DNA from: Fragosphaeria purpurea
Lineage: Eukaryota; Ascomycota; Sordariomycetes; Ophiostomatales; Ophiostomataceae
Length of the DNA: 64,000 bases
NCBI GenBank assembly: GCA_002778095.1
Contig: PCDL01000002.1
Coordinates: forward strand, 1,984,001 to 2,048,000
Reading direction: 5' to 3'
Below the pieces are notes generated by a model. It made no database searches, was not told where the DNA came from, and saw only the letters and a program-made list of their open reading frames with translations. This document shows, one piece after another, positions 1 to 12,512 of the stretch; position 1 is the stretch's first letter, and each line of letters begins with the position of its first letter. Position numbers and translations under genes: made by a program.

Positions 1-887
1 CGGGACCAGAAGGGCGGGTTGCCTTTTTTTCCTTTTGATGGGCCATGTCTTCTTTCGTCTTTTCGTCTGATGAGTTACGCTACGTCTCTGAATAGGCAAA
101 CACAGGGGATGAAACGAAAAGCACGATGATGAAGACGAGTGAGAGCCGATGGCAAAAGATCGGAAGTTTGTTGCCTTCTTCACTTCATCAGTTGCACTTT
201 ATTTCTTTGTTTTTTTCACCATAATTTAGCGAGAAGCCGGCATGGTGGTGGACATTCTGTCAAGGGTCGCAGTTCTCTCAGGAGTTTTTTTCTTTTTTTC
301 TTTTCCTTCCTAGTACTTCACGACATCGAGATTAAGCAGTCTTTTTTCTGAAGGTAATCCAGGTAGTTATTCAGCCAGTGAGTTAAAAGCAGCTAATTTA
401 TACCGTCGTCTACTTGCCCTCTCTTCGTGTTCAACCGTACAGCATCTGGTTTTTGCAACTGTTAACGGAATTCGGTCCATATCACGGCTGTTTGCCGGTC
501 AACGAAAATCGTCAAAATACAGGTTTGACAACTTTTGACAGTAATGTCTACTTTGCTTTTATATTCGGGCTTGATGCCTAATTACGATGAGCTGTGGGCG
601 TAGTTTGCATCCAACACAAAAAGCGATGAATTGTGGAATGAGGTCGCTCCTCGTCTCAGGCAAAGCCTTGCGCTGTAAAGCATTACTTGCGCTAAGCTGG
701 TCCCCATCACGTACCTACTCTCGCGCCCAGAAACCCCACGCCGATCGTATCGCGATAAGGCTTATCAGCGGTTTGTTAGCCAAAAAAAAAAAGTCTTTTC
801 CACGATTTGCGCAATGTGGCATATAATTATGTTTACCTCCCATCACCACCCACGGTTTGCTGGCTGAAACGCAGCTACACAAGCGCC
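1..887. other. Upstream spacer of TRM6, no gene seen
   Basis: AT- and T-rich non-coding sequence with several T-runs. The short reading frames here have no recognisable protein character. The stretch just before 888 is the 5' leader and promoter region of the tRNA methyltransferase subunit gene; I see no clear TATA box. Confidence 0.6.
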
Positions 888-3110
888 ATGACATCTGTGG
901 TGCAGCCCTATGCGTGGGTTGGTCTGAAGCTCCCATCAGAAAATGTGCGGTTTGTACAAGCTGTTCCCAAGACGTAAGGCGTCCTTGCCCAAGTTTTTTT
1001 TTTTTTTTCGTGGACACGGAATCTGACGAGCCTTTTAATTTTCCTCAGAAATATATCCCTTGGCAAATATGGCACCTTCCCAAGCAACCTCATTATCCAC
1101 CGACCATACCACTTCACGTACGAGCTCCAAGACAAGCTGCCAGGCGAGAACTTTTGCCGCCTCCGCGTAATCCCACCGGCCGAGCTGTACGCGGACGTCT
1201 TGGCCGACGAGGCCGCAACCCCCGCTGCTGTCGCATCCGCCTCCGCGCCCCTCTCGCCGCCTTCGCGTCCCGGCGGGTCAGCCACGCCCGTTGACGAGAT
1301 TTTGGACGAGGTTGCGGAGGACTACCTCGGGTCCGAGCCCTACGACGCCGTCGAGTACAGCGTCGTCGACATGGAGAGCCAGGCCGTCATTGCGCGCTCC
1401 AACCGCGCAAACCTCGACGCCGGCGACGGCGGTGGCGCGGGCAGCACCCACGGCCGTGGGTCCGTGCGGCAGATGCTGACGAGCGAGGAGATTGAGGCGC
1501 TCAAGCGGGAGGGCACCGCCTCCGGCCGGGACCTCGTCGCCAAGCTGCTCCTCTCACACGCGGCGCTCGACCAGAAGACGACCTTTTCGCTGGCCAAGTA
1601 CAAGCTGCTCAAGACGAAAAAATACGTGCGCCGGTTTACCGTGCTGCCGATGGACGTGTGCACGCTGGGCAACTGGCTGCTCGACGACAAAGACGTGGGG
1701 TCCAAGATCATGGAGCTGCGGGACGAGATGGTGGCGCTGTTGGGCTGCTGGGCCAATGTCCACTACGGCGGCGCCGACCGGTTCCTCGAACCACTCGCGC
1801 CACCCGCGCCGCCCGCAACAGCGACAGCGACGGCGACCCCACTCGAACCAACGACAACAACAACAAAAACAACCACAGATGGCGCAGAACATCGGCAACA
1901 ACCAGTGCCGGCAGCCGACGACGTGTCGCAGCAGCCGCCAACACCAATACCGGCAGCGGACCTCGCGGCGCAGCTAGGTAGCGGCCGCTGGTTGGTGGTA
2001 GACGATACCGGGGGTCTCCTCATCGCGGCCATGGCCGATAGGATGGGCATCCTGTACGACTACCCGAAAATAGACGACAGTCAACTCGAAAACGGGGACG
2101 GCAGCCAGGCATTAAAGTCGGAAGAGGAAACTGGTCATAACCAGGAAACGGACGCTGCGGCAACAACAGCAGGAGAAACAACAAGGCCAGGGCCAGTAGC
2201 AATACACACGAACCACAAGGGTGGCGAAGCTCTTGACCCGCAGCAGCAGCAGCAGCAGCAGACAAATCCAACACGGCCCCCCCCACGGAGTAGTGCCAAA
2301 CGGCCGAGTGACGACTTTAACGTGCGCTTCTCCCTCAACAACACCCTGACACTGCTCCACACCAATAGCCAGGCGAACCTGACCTACCTCAAGTACTTTG
2401 GCTACGACAACACCGATCCGGACCACCCGCCGCACCCGCTCACCGACCACCTCCTGTGCCTTTCGTGGTTCCAGCTCCTCGCTCCGCAGAGCGACACCGT
2501 CTATGCCCAGCCACCGCCCGTCGAGCCCGCCGACGTGGTCGCCGCCTGGAAGCCCGCGCGCCGCGGCAACTACCACCGCAAACGCCGGCGCTGGGCCCGC
2601 ACCCACCACGTGGTCGACACGACGCGCGCCGGCGGCTTCAGCGGTCTCGTCGTGGCCACCACGCTCGACCTCGTCTCCACTCTGCGCCATACGCTGCCGT
2701 TGCTGGCCAACGGTGCGGCGGTGGCGGTGTACTCGCCCTCGCTCGAGCCGCTAACACGGCTCGCGGATTGCTTTAGCGTTGCACGCCGCACGGCGTGGGC
2801 GGGCATGGATGCGCCCGGCGGCGCGGCCGATGCACAGGGTGAGAGCGCGGCGTCATTGGAGCAGTGGCCGGGCACGGACGAGTTCCCGCTGAACCCGATG
2901 CTGCTTCTCGGCGTGACGGTGCAGACGAGCCGGGCACGGAAGTGGCAGGTGCTGCCGGGCCGGACACACCCGCTGATGACGGCGCGGGGTGGGGCGGAGG
3001 GCTACATATTGACAGGGTGGAAGGCAAAGCCCGTGGAGGGCCGGGTCACAGCGCGGGGCAAGTTCAAAAAGCAGAAAACCGGCGGCGAGGCGGCGTCTGG
3101 GAATGCATAA
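888..3110 (+). CDS. TRM6: tRNA (adenine-58-N1)-methyltransferase non-catalytic subunit TRM6/GCD10
   Basis: Two exons, 888-973 and 1049-3110, joined in phase across a 75-nt GTAAGG...CAG intron, give 715 residues. The ATG at 888 was chosen because exon 1 encodes the conserved start (VVQPYAWVGLKLPSENV) and the joined product runs on through a Gly-Lys-Tyr-Gly segment and HFTYELQDKLPGENF, both typical of TRM6. Family knowledge: TRM6 is the RNA-binding partner of the catalytic subunit TRM61, and the nuclear heterotetramer makes m1A58 in tRNA, including initiator tRNA. Further family signatures are the block SEEIEALKREG (around residue 175) and the C-terminal Rossmann-like half with NLTYLKYFGYD and AVYSPSLEPL. 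The middle (about 275-430) is a Thr/Ala/Pro/Gln-rich, poorly conserved insertion with a poly-Gln run, which makes the protein longer than the yeast one. Convergent with ARPC3. Confidence 0.93.
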
Positions 3111-3391
3111 CAAAGGATTGGGGAAAAGACGAATGCGTATAAAATGGGTTGGTACTAGAGACGCATCAACAGCATCAGCATCATCATATCGAATCAAGCT
3201 ACAAGTGCCCATGAAAACTGTTTCCGTGTTCCTATTTTGGTGCGTGAGGCGCTTCCAAAAACTTTTTGCCCTTCTATGCATGCTTGGGACATGCGGTGCC
3301 CGTACCAGACGTCTCGGTGAACCATGTCCGTACATCTGCAAACCTAGCCCAGGAGTTTTACAAAATTGGTCGTTCCCCTCGCCTCCGCCTT

Positions 3392-4185
3392 TCACAGACC
3401 CTTGCCCATGAATTTTCGTTTCGTAAAGCTCAGCCACCACTTGCTGGGCTTGCCGTCGCCGTCCGCATAGACACGTGCTAGCAACCGCTGGGCCAGTTCT
3501 TGCCGGACCTGGGACATGTACTGCCGCAGAATTTCTGATTCTTGCCGGTCGCGCGGCGGCTCGTACATCTGTGGGTGACGAGATATGTGTCAACGACAGG
3601 ACTCCAGAATGGCACGGTGCACCGTCGGCCAAACCAAAGCGAATGCGAAAAATAAGTGTAAAAAAAAAAAATCTCACCTGGTTGAGGGGCCACGCCGGGT
3701 CACCCGGAATAGCAAAGTTGGTGTCTAGCGCCAAGTTCGTCACGTCCTTGGTGGCCTCCCGCACGTTCGCCGTGGGCTTGATTTTCGACAGGCAGTCGCT
3801 CACGAACCAGATGCCGTAGACGAGCAGGCGGTCGGCGGGGCCCTGGATCTCAAAATTGCGGAAGAACGTATTGGCGCGGAAGAGCGCAAGCACCTCGTCC
3901 AGGATGTCGTAGCTCTCGCTGTCCGGGTCGGGCGACTCGTTGAGCGGCACCGGCGGCACTGGCGCCGGCAACGTGTAGGCCGGACCGCGCGTCTTGGTCC
4001 GGAGCGGCAGGAGGGGGAAATTGCCGAGGAGCCGGACCTGCGCGATCGACGGGTCGCTGTTGAAGACGGAGTTGTAGGCCTGTGCGAGGAAAAAAGAGCA
4101 CATGTGAGCAAAAACGATCCTCCGTGGTCGGAAAGCAGAAAAAGAAATGAAATGCAAGAAAACACGGAAGTTGCCTTACCGGCAT
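3392..4185 (-). CDS. ARC18: Arp2/3 complex 21 kDa subunit (ARPC3)
   Basis: Three exons on the minus strand: 4180-4185 (only ATGCCG), 3678-4079 and 3392-3568, all in phase 0, giving 194 residues, a normal length for ARPC3. The start MPAYNS matches the conserved MPAYHS beginning of the family, and this is why the 6-nt first exon is accepted; its donor is GTAAGG and the acceptor CACAG. Conserved blocks seen are NFPLLPLRTKTRGPAYTLP, DEVLALFRANTFFRNFEI and GPADRLLVYGIWFVSDCL. The subunit is part of the seven-protein Arp2/3 complex that nucleates branched actin at cortical patches and endocytic sites. The short exon is easily missed by gene callers. Convergent with TRM6; 3' ends are 281 nt apart. 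Confidence 0.95.
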
Positions 4186-5172
4186 TGTGAGACGCTGCAG
4201 CGATTGCAGATCGTGCCGGCTACCAAGAAATAAAAAAATTCTAATAGTCGCGTCGCATGGGCAGAAATCGAAGCAACCGTCAGCTTTCGGCACCAGAACA
4301 AGCTCTTGCGACGATGCTCTCTTTTGGCCCTCGTATGCCGCATCTGTCAAGGAACGACGACTGCGGCGATGTCCCCCCCAGCCAGTAAAGCTCAACCCCA
4401 CCACAGTACAAGTCTGAATGCCTGATGTTTCTGGTGTCAAGTAACTTTGTTGACTAATACTTGCTGACTTTCCTGAAATTAATTTGGCTGCCTTGGCCAG
4501 CACATGATGACTCATCGAAAGTGGTTAGTGGTGGCGTAATAAACAATGTGAAAACGTGAAATGTCGCCCCCCACTTTTCCAGCAAAATGCGTCAGTCACG
4601 TGGTTACGCGCTCTCGCTCGTCTCCCCTCTTTCCCTTTTGGTTATAATTCGCCGCCCCCCCCCCGTCGTTCTTGCCCAATTCTCCCGCAAACCCGCGTCG
4701 TGATGCCACATTCTTTGTTTCATCACCATCGACTGGTCTGATGATTAAGGTTTCTTTTTTTGGTTTTTTCCACGGCTTCATTTTTCGAGCACCTTTTTGA
4801 CGTTTTCAACTACCTTCTTCGACCATTTCCGCAACCGTTTCTCGACGTCTAGTTGCGAGACAAAAATTTGAGACAACAGCAAGCTAATCGCCCTTGCGCG
4901 CTGACTAACCTTTTCTGGGGGTCATTTCGCGTCGCGCAGAACGAACTGTAGGCAGAAATCCGTTTCTGCCCAGCGTTCTTGGGTTCCGGCCGTCGCCACG
5001 CCGTTGCCTTTTATTTTTGAGGGTTCCCCAGGTTCGTCCTTTTGTGTCTTGCTTGTTCATTTTTTCTTCTCCTAGTTTTTCTTTTATTTTTCTTCTATTT
5101 TTCTGTGTTTCGGCGAAGCCCGCTAACCACATCACAATTCGCTCAGATTCCGCCTCACACAAGACTCTCAAA
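4186..5172. other. Divergent spacer between ARPC3 and the 5173 gene
   Basis: About 1 kb of non-coding sequence between two divergently transcribed genes, so it must hold both promoters. It has long pyrimidine tracts on the plus strand near 5040-5110, directly upstream of the 5173 start, and one CACGTG at 4597-4602. No RNA gene or repeat recognised. Confidence 0.6.
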
Positions 5173-6912
5173 ATGGCAGACGTTGACGGCGCCATGGAAA
5201 CGGACAGTTTCCACGCGGCTAGGAGTCCCGCGTCCTCGCCGTTGGACGATACGACTACCCCACGCCCGCGACGCGTCCGGCGTACACGCGCGACGTGCCC
5301 GGACCCCGGCTCGCTCTACGACATTATGCGCGCCAACAGCGGCGCGTCGCTGTTCGTCCTGCCCATCCTCTGGACCGACGTGCATGCGCGTCTGTTGCGC
5401 GCCGATTTTGTGCCGCAAGAGCCTGCTGCCCCCTTGACGCCGGCCTCCTCGTCGTCGTCGTCGTCGTCGTCGTTGCGTCGCGGAAGCCACCCGGCGCCGC
5501 GGCCATCGGCCGTCGCTGAAGCCCTGAGCTTCGACCTCACGAGCCTGTTGTGCGCCGACGACACGCGGGCATTTACGAAGTCGCGCGCGATTAAGAGTGT
5601 GCTGTCGACGCTCTACCTGTCTGCGTTCTCCCGCGCTAAGAGCGCCGCAGAGCTCGATCTCCACTTTGGCGACCGGGTGTTTCGCGGGGCCGTGCGGGTC
5701 CCCGTCGTCTGGAAGGGCGCCATCGCCCGCGACAACAACGACGGCGACAATGCGACGCCGGACTTCGCCTCGTTCGACTCGGCCGCGACGCGGCCTTTGC
5801 CGTCGCCCTACGGGCACGCTGCGAGCGGCGCGCGGGAGACCAACGACTACTTTAGCAGCCGCAGCAGCAGCCAACGGAGTGCTGGTGCTAGCGGTGCCGC
5901 TGCTGCTACTACCGCCGCCGCTACCACCGACGGGCCCCTCCTCGCGTACATCAACCGGTCGCACCTGGCGCTGATCCGGCAAAACCTGTTTCGCATTGCA
6001 CCGGGCCCGCGCGGCGGCGACCACCAGAACACGCCTGTTGCGCGGCTGCAGTCGCTGCGTTCGCGGATGCTGGTGCCCTGCGATTTGGACCGCGATGCCT
6101 ACCTCGTCGGCGTATTCGTCGCTCTGGCACAGGCGCACTTTTACGACAACTACAACAACGACGATTTTTTGCCCCGGTGGGCGTCGACGTCGTCCTGTTG
6201 GTGGGCAAACAACAAAAACAACGGCAGCGGCGGTAGTGGCCACTACCGCCGCAACGGCAATCGAAACAACAGCGGCCGCACAACAGCGTCCGTGCCGGAC
6301 TTCCACGACGTGACGCTGCGCATCCTCACACACGACGACACCTCCAGCGACTTTATCGTGTACACGGCCGTCGTGACCGCTGCGTTCTTGCAGCGCTTTG
6401 CCGCGCCGACGCAGGCCACGCCGGACGTGCAGGCGTCGCAGCTGCGGATCACGTACGTGCGGGTCCCCGTCTGGCCGGTGTTGGGTCTCAAAGTGCGGCT
6501 CGGTCACGCGCTGGGCCGCGACCTCGTGGGCGACGACCTGGAGGACGACGACAACAGTCTGTTGTTTGCGGATAAGACTAGCGACGACGACGACGACGAC
6601 GCCGCCACCACGGAAACGTTCTACGAGAGCCAGGACGAGCGCGCGCGGCGGCTTGGGAGCCTCAAGCGGAAGCGCACGGAACGCCACACCCTGGCCGACG
6701 TGCTGCAGGCCACGCTCGAAGCCGACAGCAGTGCGAGCATGACGAGCAACAACAGCAGCAACAGCAACAACATTGTCAATGACGGAGCTGTTAGCAGCAG
6801 TAGCATCAGTGGCAACGGTAGCGGCGGCGTCCCGGCCAACAGCTCGCCGGCCCTGTCGCCGCGCGGAAAGCGGCGGCAAACGCGTTCGCTGTCTTCACTA
6901 GCCGTCTGCTGA
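5173..6912 (+). CDS. Conserved fungal protein of unknown function
   Basis: Single exon of 579 residues. The ATG at 5173 (context CAAAATGGCA) is used although the frame stays open upstream to 5017; the upstream part is a pyrimidine-rich leader encoding only Phe/Leu/Ser. I do not recognise the family by name. Two better-ordered parts are separated by low-complexity insertions: residues about 50-180 (YDIMRANSGASLFVLPILW, then a Leu-rich helix) and about 255-480 (YINRSHLALIRQNLFRIAPG, a Leu/Ala helix with FVALAQAHFYD, a beta-rich VTLRILTHDDTSSDFIVYTA block, and VPVWPVLGLKVRLGHALGRDLVG). The insertions are Ser, Asn/Gly, Asp and Ala runs, and a basic KRKR stretch near residue 500 could act in nuclear import. 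No signal peptide or membrane segment. Confidence 0.8.
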   Translation: MADVDGAMETDSFHAARSPASSPLDDTTTPRPRRVRRTRATCPDPGSLYDIMRANSGASLFVLPILWTDVHARLLRADFVPQEPAAPLTPASSSSSSSSSLRRGSHPAPRPSAVAEALSFDLTSLLCADDTRAFTKSRAIKSVLSTLYLSAFSRAKSAAELDLHFGDRVFRGAVRVPVVWKGAIARDNNDGDNATPDFASFDSAATRPLPSPYGHAASGARETNDYFSSRSSSQRSAGASGAAAATTAAATTDGPLLAYINRSHLALIRQNLFRIAPGPRGGDHQNTPVARLQSLRSRMLVPCDLDRDAYLVGVFVALAQAHFYDNYNNDDFLPRWASTSSCWWANNKNNGSGGSGHYRRNGNRNNSGRTTASVPDFHDVTLRILTHDDTSSDFIVYTAVVTAAFLQRFAAPTQATPDVQASQLRITYVRVPVWPVLGLKVRLGHALGRDLVGDDLEDDDNSLLFADKTSDDDDDDAATTETFYESQDERARRLGSLKRKRTERHTLADVLQATLEADSSASMTSNNSSNSNNIVNDGAVSSSSISGNGSGGVPANSSPALSPRGKRRQTRSLSSLAVC

Positions 6913-9900
6913 GTTTGTCGGTAGCACACTGGGGTTGTCACGAAAGCATTTCTGTGGCGTTGGCTGGTGATGACGGAAATGGCGTTTTTGTTTGATTTTA
7001 TTTATTTTATTTTTGTACGGGTACAACAATGAACAGCAACGGGGGCAACGAAGCAAAGGGACATGGTGTTCAGGGACGAATATGGACTATCTGCAACGGA
7101 ATGTAAGGAATGGGATATCACGGGGAAAGCTGTGGTTCGGGGGGTGTTCACGCATAGCGTTCAGGCGCATGGATGGGCCGGATGCATCGGCAGCAGGCTC
7201 AGCTGAAGGGGCAAGGTTGACAACACGTATGGGCGAACAAACAAATCAAAGGTCTACGAAGTACGGAAGGGTATCTACGGACTAAGTACATCGGAAAGGA
7301 AATAGAGATACCAGGCGTCTAATTATCTCTTTTCTTTGTCTCAATCAAGATAAAGTGATTTTTCTCCCTAACAGGATTTGTAAACGTCTGCACTAGCAAA
7401 TAATGGATGATTAAATCAAGAATTTCGAGGATCAGTTATCAAATAATAGAAACCGACCACACCCAAAGTCCTATGCACACAGAATGCCATCGCGCTTACG
7501 TATGTTCTTGCGGCTGAAAGGGGCTGGACAATTGACCGGCAGGCGTATCATCACACGAACTGACCAGGGGCATCGTAACAGGCTTTTTTTCAAATAGCTC
7601 CCGCTGTTGTTCATGTTTGCACAAAAGACGATGGGCTGCACAAGCTACACATGATAATAGAGGCGGCAACAAGCTGAATTCCGCCATGGCCTGTGGAAAG
7701 ACGACGGTAACGAACTACTTAGTAGGACACAGCAAGCACGACGTACAGAACAGGGCAGCCGGGGCACTGAATTCATCAACAAGAGTCTCTTAATATCGCG
7801 TGTGTTGCCTCATTGAGTGCTGAGTGCGAAAGTGTGCTAGCACAAAGTATTTGACAGAAAAAATAAAACAACTTTCGTACAGCGCGTCCCAGGCGAAAAC
7901 AGGACAAAAAAGAGCCGCATCGATGGCGACGGTGCCCATTTCGGGTGTCCTGTGCGATCTCTGCTCTAGGCGGTCCACACGCGTGGCCCGGACAGCGGAT
8001 CTACAAGTACAACTACGAGTACGACAAGAAAAAACAGTAACGAAACGGAACGAAACGAAACAAACCGAAGCTGTGGGAGCGGAAAGAAAGAAAAACAAAC
8101 GCGGAAAAAGGGTGGCAAGGGAAGCGGAGCTCTGGGGGGGCAGAGGACCCCCCCTGCACGGGAAAACGAAGCAATATTGGCAAACACAATATTTTGTCAC
8201 CTAAAAAGGAAATGTACAGGTACAGGAGGATGGCAGAAACCCTTTGGCAGACGAGGACAATACGATATGCATTGTCCACGGGGCGATGTAGAAAAACACA
8301 ATCAGCTGGGAGGCAGTGCTCTTTCGCTTCGCGCAAAGTAGAGGGTACTTGGACCGGCGGGTGAGGCTGAACGGAAAGAGACAAAAAAAAGGCCCCAATA
8401 AACGAGAAACACGACCTACGATTTGTCGACTCAAGAAATCAAAGACAAAAAAACCGGAGAAAAACTGCCTGCCAAGAAGGCCGGCCGGGTGGATGGACTG
8501 GCGTCCAGGCTCCAGGGTCGTTCCTAAAAGATGCTAGCCCCCCCTATTTTCGTCGTCGTCTCGTCGTCGTCCGCCTTTTTTTTCTTTTCTTTTTCACAAG
8601 CACGCCCCGTCTACTGTACCCCGTCTGGTAGAACCCGTAGTTTGTAAGAATTTAAATTACGTTCTGGATCTAAAACGTCGCCGGCGGGCTTGTTAGTGGC
8701 AGGAAAGCCCTTTGTTGTTGATTCCGAAGAAATTGTCAAAGAAGCGCCGTTGCCGGCCGGAAGCTTGTACCGAGTACAGGAGTACATAAAAGAGAGAGCT
8801 GTAAGAATACAAAACGAAGAGTCTGGGGCATCAATGCTTGCTTCGCTGCCTTTCCCCAACTACAGGTAGAAGCCACTGACGGCAAAATAAACAACGTACG
8901 AAAGACCCAGTAGAAGAACGATTAGTATTCCATGAACAGAATACGCGGTATATTCATGGTATCACTACCAAGAAAGCAGTGCAGTTATGTCAAGTACGTA
9001 CTTATACATACGTCGTACGCCATACGAGGAATACGACAGTAGGTACCCTCGGAACCCGCGCATCCACGCTCTCACCCTCCTCCACCATCGGCCAGGCGGG
9101 GAGACAAACACTAAGTATGACCCTTGAAAAAGGTAAAGACTGACGAGGCAGTCGCCCGTACTCCGTATTGTAGTGATTGCCTACAAAGCTTGCCACTGTC
9201 AAAAGAGAGTACGGACGGTACGCCTAGACAGAGTATGTACGAGAGTAACGCGTTGGCCAAACGGTGACCGTCGCCGGTCTTCGCCGGGCAGGGCAAAAGT
9301 GTCGTTCGCCCAACGGCGGACCTTCGCTCCTTTCAAAAGGAAAAACAAGTTCAGCTGCTCACCCAAGGACTGCCATTCATTGGCTTGTTTCCTGTTCTCT
9401 TTGCCCGCCGACCTGTAATACCACCCTACCTAAATACCGCGTGTTGTACGACGGAGACCAAAGTACCCGGTACTTTCATAGCTCGAGACAAAGATCGTTG
9501 CTAGCCCAAGAAGTGAAATTATGCTTTTTTTGGTCTTATCCACCGGGTTGCCGCAGGAGAGCGAGGCCGACTCGCCGTTGTAGCAGGGGTGATGAAAGAA
9601 GAAGGAGAAGAAAGAAAAAGAAAAAAAGGTATTCCGTAAAAAGGAAGCTGGGTTGACCCCCATGTTCGTCGCGGGCAAAGCGATTGGGCTTGCTTGACTG
9701 GTTGCACAGGGCCTTTCTTGCGTAATAACAGCCAAGCAGCCGCAGCGACCAGGTAGCTCTCGTCTCATTTTCTCTTTTTTTGTTTCTTCTTTTTTTTTTT
9801 GCTTCATTTTTTTGGATTGCCTTTCGAGGGTATTTTGCTTCCTACCGGCTTCTCTGACAAAGGGTTTTCCCGGTGGTTGTGAAAACAAAACGTCACGGCT

Positions 9901-10020
9901 CTTGTTGACTTTTGTTTTTCACTTTCTTTTTTTTCTCTCTTTTTTTTTGTTCTTTTCTGCTTTCTGCTTCTTTTTCTTTAATTAATTGTTCCATCTTACC
10001 CGCCGGTTCCAAACCCTCCC
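6913..10020. other. 3.1 kb gene-poor spacer
   Basis: No convincing gene. Reading frames are short, and the longest (7824-8204 + and overlapping minus frames) have low-complexity, unconserved translations. A minus frame at 8611-8859 has somewhat protein-like composition in its last 50 codons but no recognisable relatives. Around 8920-9260 the sequence is rich in GTAC/TACG words and has a small inverted repeat (CCATGAA...TTCATGG, about 8930-8957). Long pyrimidine tracts at 9760-9980 are the leader of the next gene. No tRNA, rRNA or transposon features seen. Confidence 0.55.
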
Positions 10021-11545
10021 ATGGCATTGGCTCTCCTCTACGGCGCGGCCCTCTTCGGCGCGGCGGCCGAGGCCGTCATTTTCAAGCAGCCGCAGGCCAC
10101 CGGCCTGCCCGGCATCCCCGGCGACGCCTTCAACCCCGTTCCGACGCCCGGCCCCGAGGTCAAGGAGCTGGTGCGCCGCGCCGCCAGCTCGCCGACCACC
10201 GTCTTCTACGCCCAGGACAACACCTGCGGGTACCTCTCGGGTTTTTCGTCGCAGGCCTACACTTGCAACGACTTGGTGGCGCAGTGCGCGATCATCACCG
10301 TCAGCAGCCTCGGCTACATGGGCTGCTGCGACGACGGCGAATGCGGCGGCTTCCACCTGAACTGCGTCGACAACGCCCAGTTCAGTTCCAGCAAGTGCAA
10401 CTCGGACTGCCTTTCCGACACCCTTACGCTAAAGTGGTATGTCTGCCTTTTCCCTGACCTTACTCAAAAATAAAAAAGCTCCCCCTGCTAAGTAACAAAG
10501 CACCGACACCGAGACACCTTACTGCAACACCGTCAGTATCAATGGCGGCGCATCGCTGCAGGTGTGGGGCTACTACTGCGACGAGACCCCGACCCTCGGC
10601 GCCCAGGTCATTCTCACCACCTACCAGGGTGAGACCGACGGCCGCTCCTTTTCGGCCTCGGTCCTGCCGCTCACCGAGTCCCTCGACAGCTCGTCCTTCA
10701 CCCAGACCTTTGGCGGCGGCGGCGCCATCCAGTCCAGCAGCAGCAGCAGCGGCCGCAGCAGCCACTCCACCACGCCGCCGACGCCGCCGCCCACACCGAC
10801 GCCCACACCGGCCCCGCACAAGACCAACGTCGGCGCCATTGCCGGCGGCACCGTCGGCGGCGTGGCCGGCGTGGCCCTGCTTGGCCTGCTCGGCTTCTTC
10901 ATCTACCGGCGCAACCGCAAGGACGTGAGCACGCAGGGGCCCGTGGCCAACCCGGGCGCGGCTGGTGCCGCCGGCACTGCCGGTGGCCCCGGTGGCCCTG
11001 GCGTGGCTGCGTACGGCGTGCCTCCCGCGAACGGCGACATGTCCCAGGTCGGCACACCGCCGCCGCCCGGCCTGGTGGGCGGCTATCCCGTGGACCCGAC
11101 CAAGGTCGCGTACGCCAACTACAGCCAGCAGTCGCCGCCGCTCAACCCCGACGGGTCGCCGGTGGTCCCGTACGGCAGCCCGCAAGCCAACCAACCGCCC
11201 TACTTTGCGCAAAATCAACAACAGCCACCACCACAACAACAACAACAATATCCGCCCCAGCCCTACTACGCTGCCGCCGCCGTCGCGCCCGACCGCAACG
11301 ACTCGACGAGCCCCAGCTCGCCGGGCTACGACAACCGCGTGAGCAGCATCAGCACGGGAACGGACCCACACTACCTGAGCCCGCAAACAACGGGCACGAG
11401 CGCCACCGGCAGCGGCGTGGTGGGCGGGGTCGCGGCGGGCCAACCGCAGGTACCGCCGACCATCCACGAGGCCGGTGGGATTCCGCTCGGGACGCCGGCC
11501 AATCTGCAGTCGGACCACCACGGCGAGATGCACGAGCTGGCATAA
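10021..11545 (+). CDS. Secreted Cys-rich single-pass membrane protein, wall-sensor-like
   Basis: Two exons, 10021-10436 and 10501-11545 (64-nt intron, donor GTATGT), give 486 residues. Residues 1-18 are a signal peptide ending AEA. The outer part holds a Cys-rich region (about residues 55-165, with CCDDGECGGF and SKCNSDC) that continues across the splice into TPYCNTVS, which supports the junction. A Ser/Thr/Pro stalk follows, then one membrane helix at about 250-274 (GTVGGVAGVALLGLLGFF) stopped by YRRNRK. The cytoplasmic tail is long and Pro/Gln/Gly-rich. This layout is that of fungal Mid2/WSC-like wall sensors, but I see no classical WSC domain, so the role in wall or stress sensing is inference. 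Genes of the same layout lie at 33022 and 51526. Confidence 0.8.
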
Positions 11546-12512
11546 GGGGAAAAGTTGCAAGAGGACGGTGGCGGGGAGGGCAAGCTGGAAAATTCAAGAA
11601 GGGACAAAAAAAAAAGGAAACAAGGACGGTCCCGCCGCGAAACGCATACTCTTTGCTTTTCAACACTTGTCTACAGCATTTTTTTTTCATAGTCGGTGAT
11701 TTGGTGTATTTCTGTTCAATGTTCCTCTTCTCTTTTCTTTACCTGTTCTCCACGACTCGAAGACGTGCATGGGATGTGTGCGTGGTGTTTGCACCAGCCT
11801 GTTGACTGCGATGTCGCGAAGTTTGAAAGACTGGCCGGGACGGGTTTTTTTTTTGCATGAGACCGCAACGAAACGCTAGATATTGGTTATTGTAATTATT
11901 TTGCATTGTTTTTTCCCCTTCTCTCAGCATATTTTTATTGAATCTACTTTTTAACGGCATTCGTCTGAGCTGTAAAATTCCCGCTTCTCTCACTGACATT
12001 AATGAACAGCTTCCCATCTGTACAGTTGTGTGCTTGGTTTCACTACACGAAACTGTTTGCTAACCGAATACTTCTCCTTTTTTCTGCTGCATATAATTCT
12101 ACCGTCGGGAAACAGGCCTGAGCATATCAATACGTCTTGTTGGCTTGAGCTTCTTCGCTCCCTAGACGTAGACGCCGGTCATCAACGACCCCATCAGCCA
12201 TGGAAAAAGTGATTCTCCAGAAAAACACTACCAAAGAAAAAAACCCAAAAACCAGTCAAGTGAGAATAGACAGTAATGCAATGAAAGAAGCAAAAGGACA
12301 TACAGGATTCGACCATCGGTCGGCAGACAGCGACGCAGCCGCGAAGAGCAAGGCCAATCAACGATTTCTAAAACATTTGTTTTCCGTTGCAGTATTACGG
12401 TATACAGGTTTGCATACAGCCACCTAAGCCCGCCAACCATCACATATCAACCTTCACTTTCACGCCTATTAATTTTTTATTCGAGCGAATCCCAAGTTGT
12501 CCGTTGCTGCAG
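11546..12512. other. Spacer, no gene seen
   Basis: Runs from the 3' end of the Cys-rich membrane protein gene to the AIG2-like relic. It is AT-rich with many A- and T-runs, and its short frames have no protein character. The 3' untranslated region of the upstream gene lies in its first few hundred bases. Confidence 0.5.

Noticed and set aside
857..1294. Long plus-strand frame overlapping TRM6 exon 1 and intron
   Set aside because: Its start has no conserved sequence; the spliced model 888-973 / 1049-3110 gives the true TRM6 N-terminus.
5155..6879. 574-codon minus-strand frame opposite the 5173 gene
   Set aside because: Shadow frame in GC-rich DNA; Arg/Val/Ala-biased translation with no domain, while the plus frame has structured conserved-looking blocks.
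8611..8859. 82-codon minus-strand frame with fairly protein-like composition near its end
   Set aside because: No recognisable family and no convincing start or splice partners; kept only as part of the spacer description.
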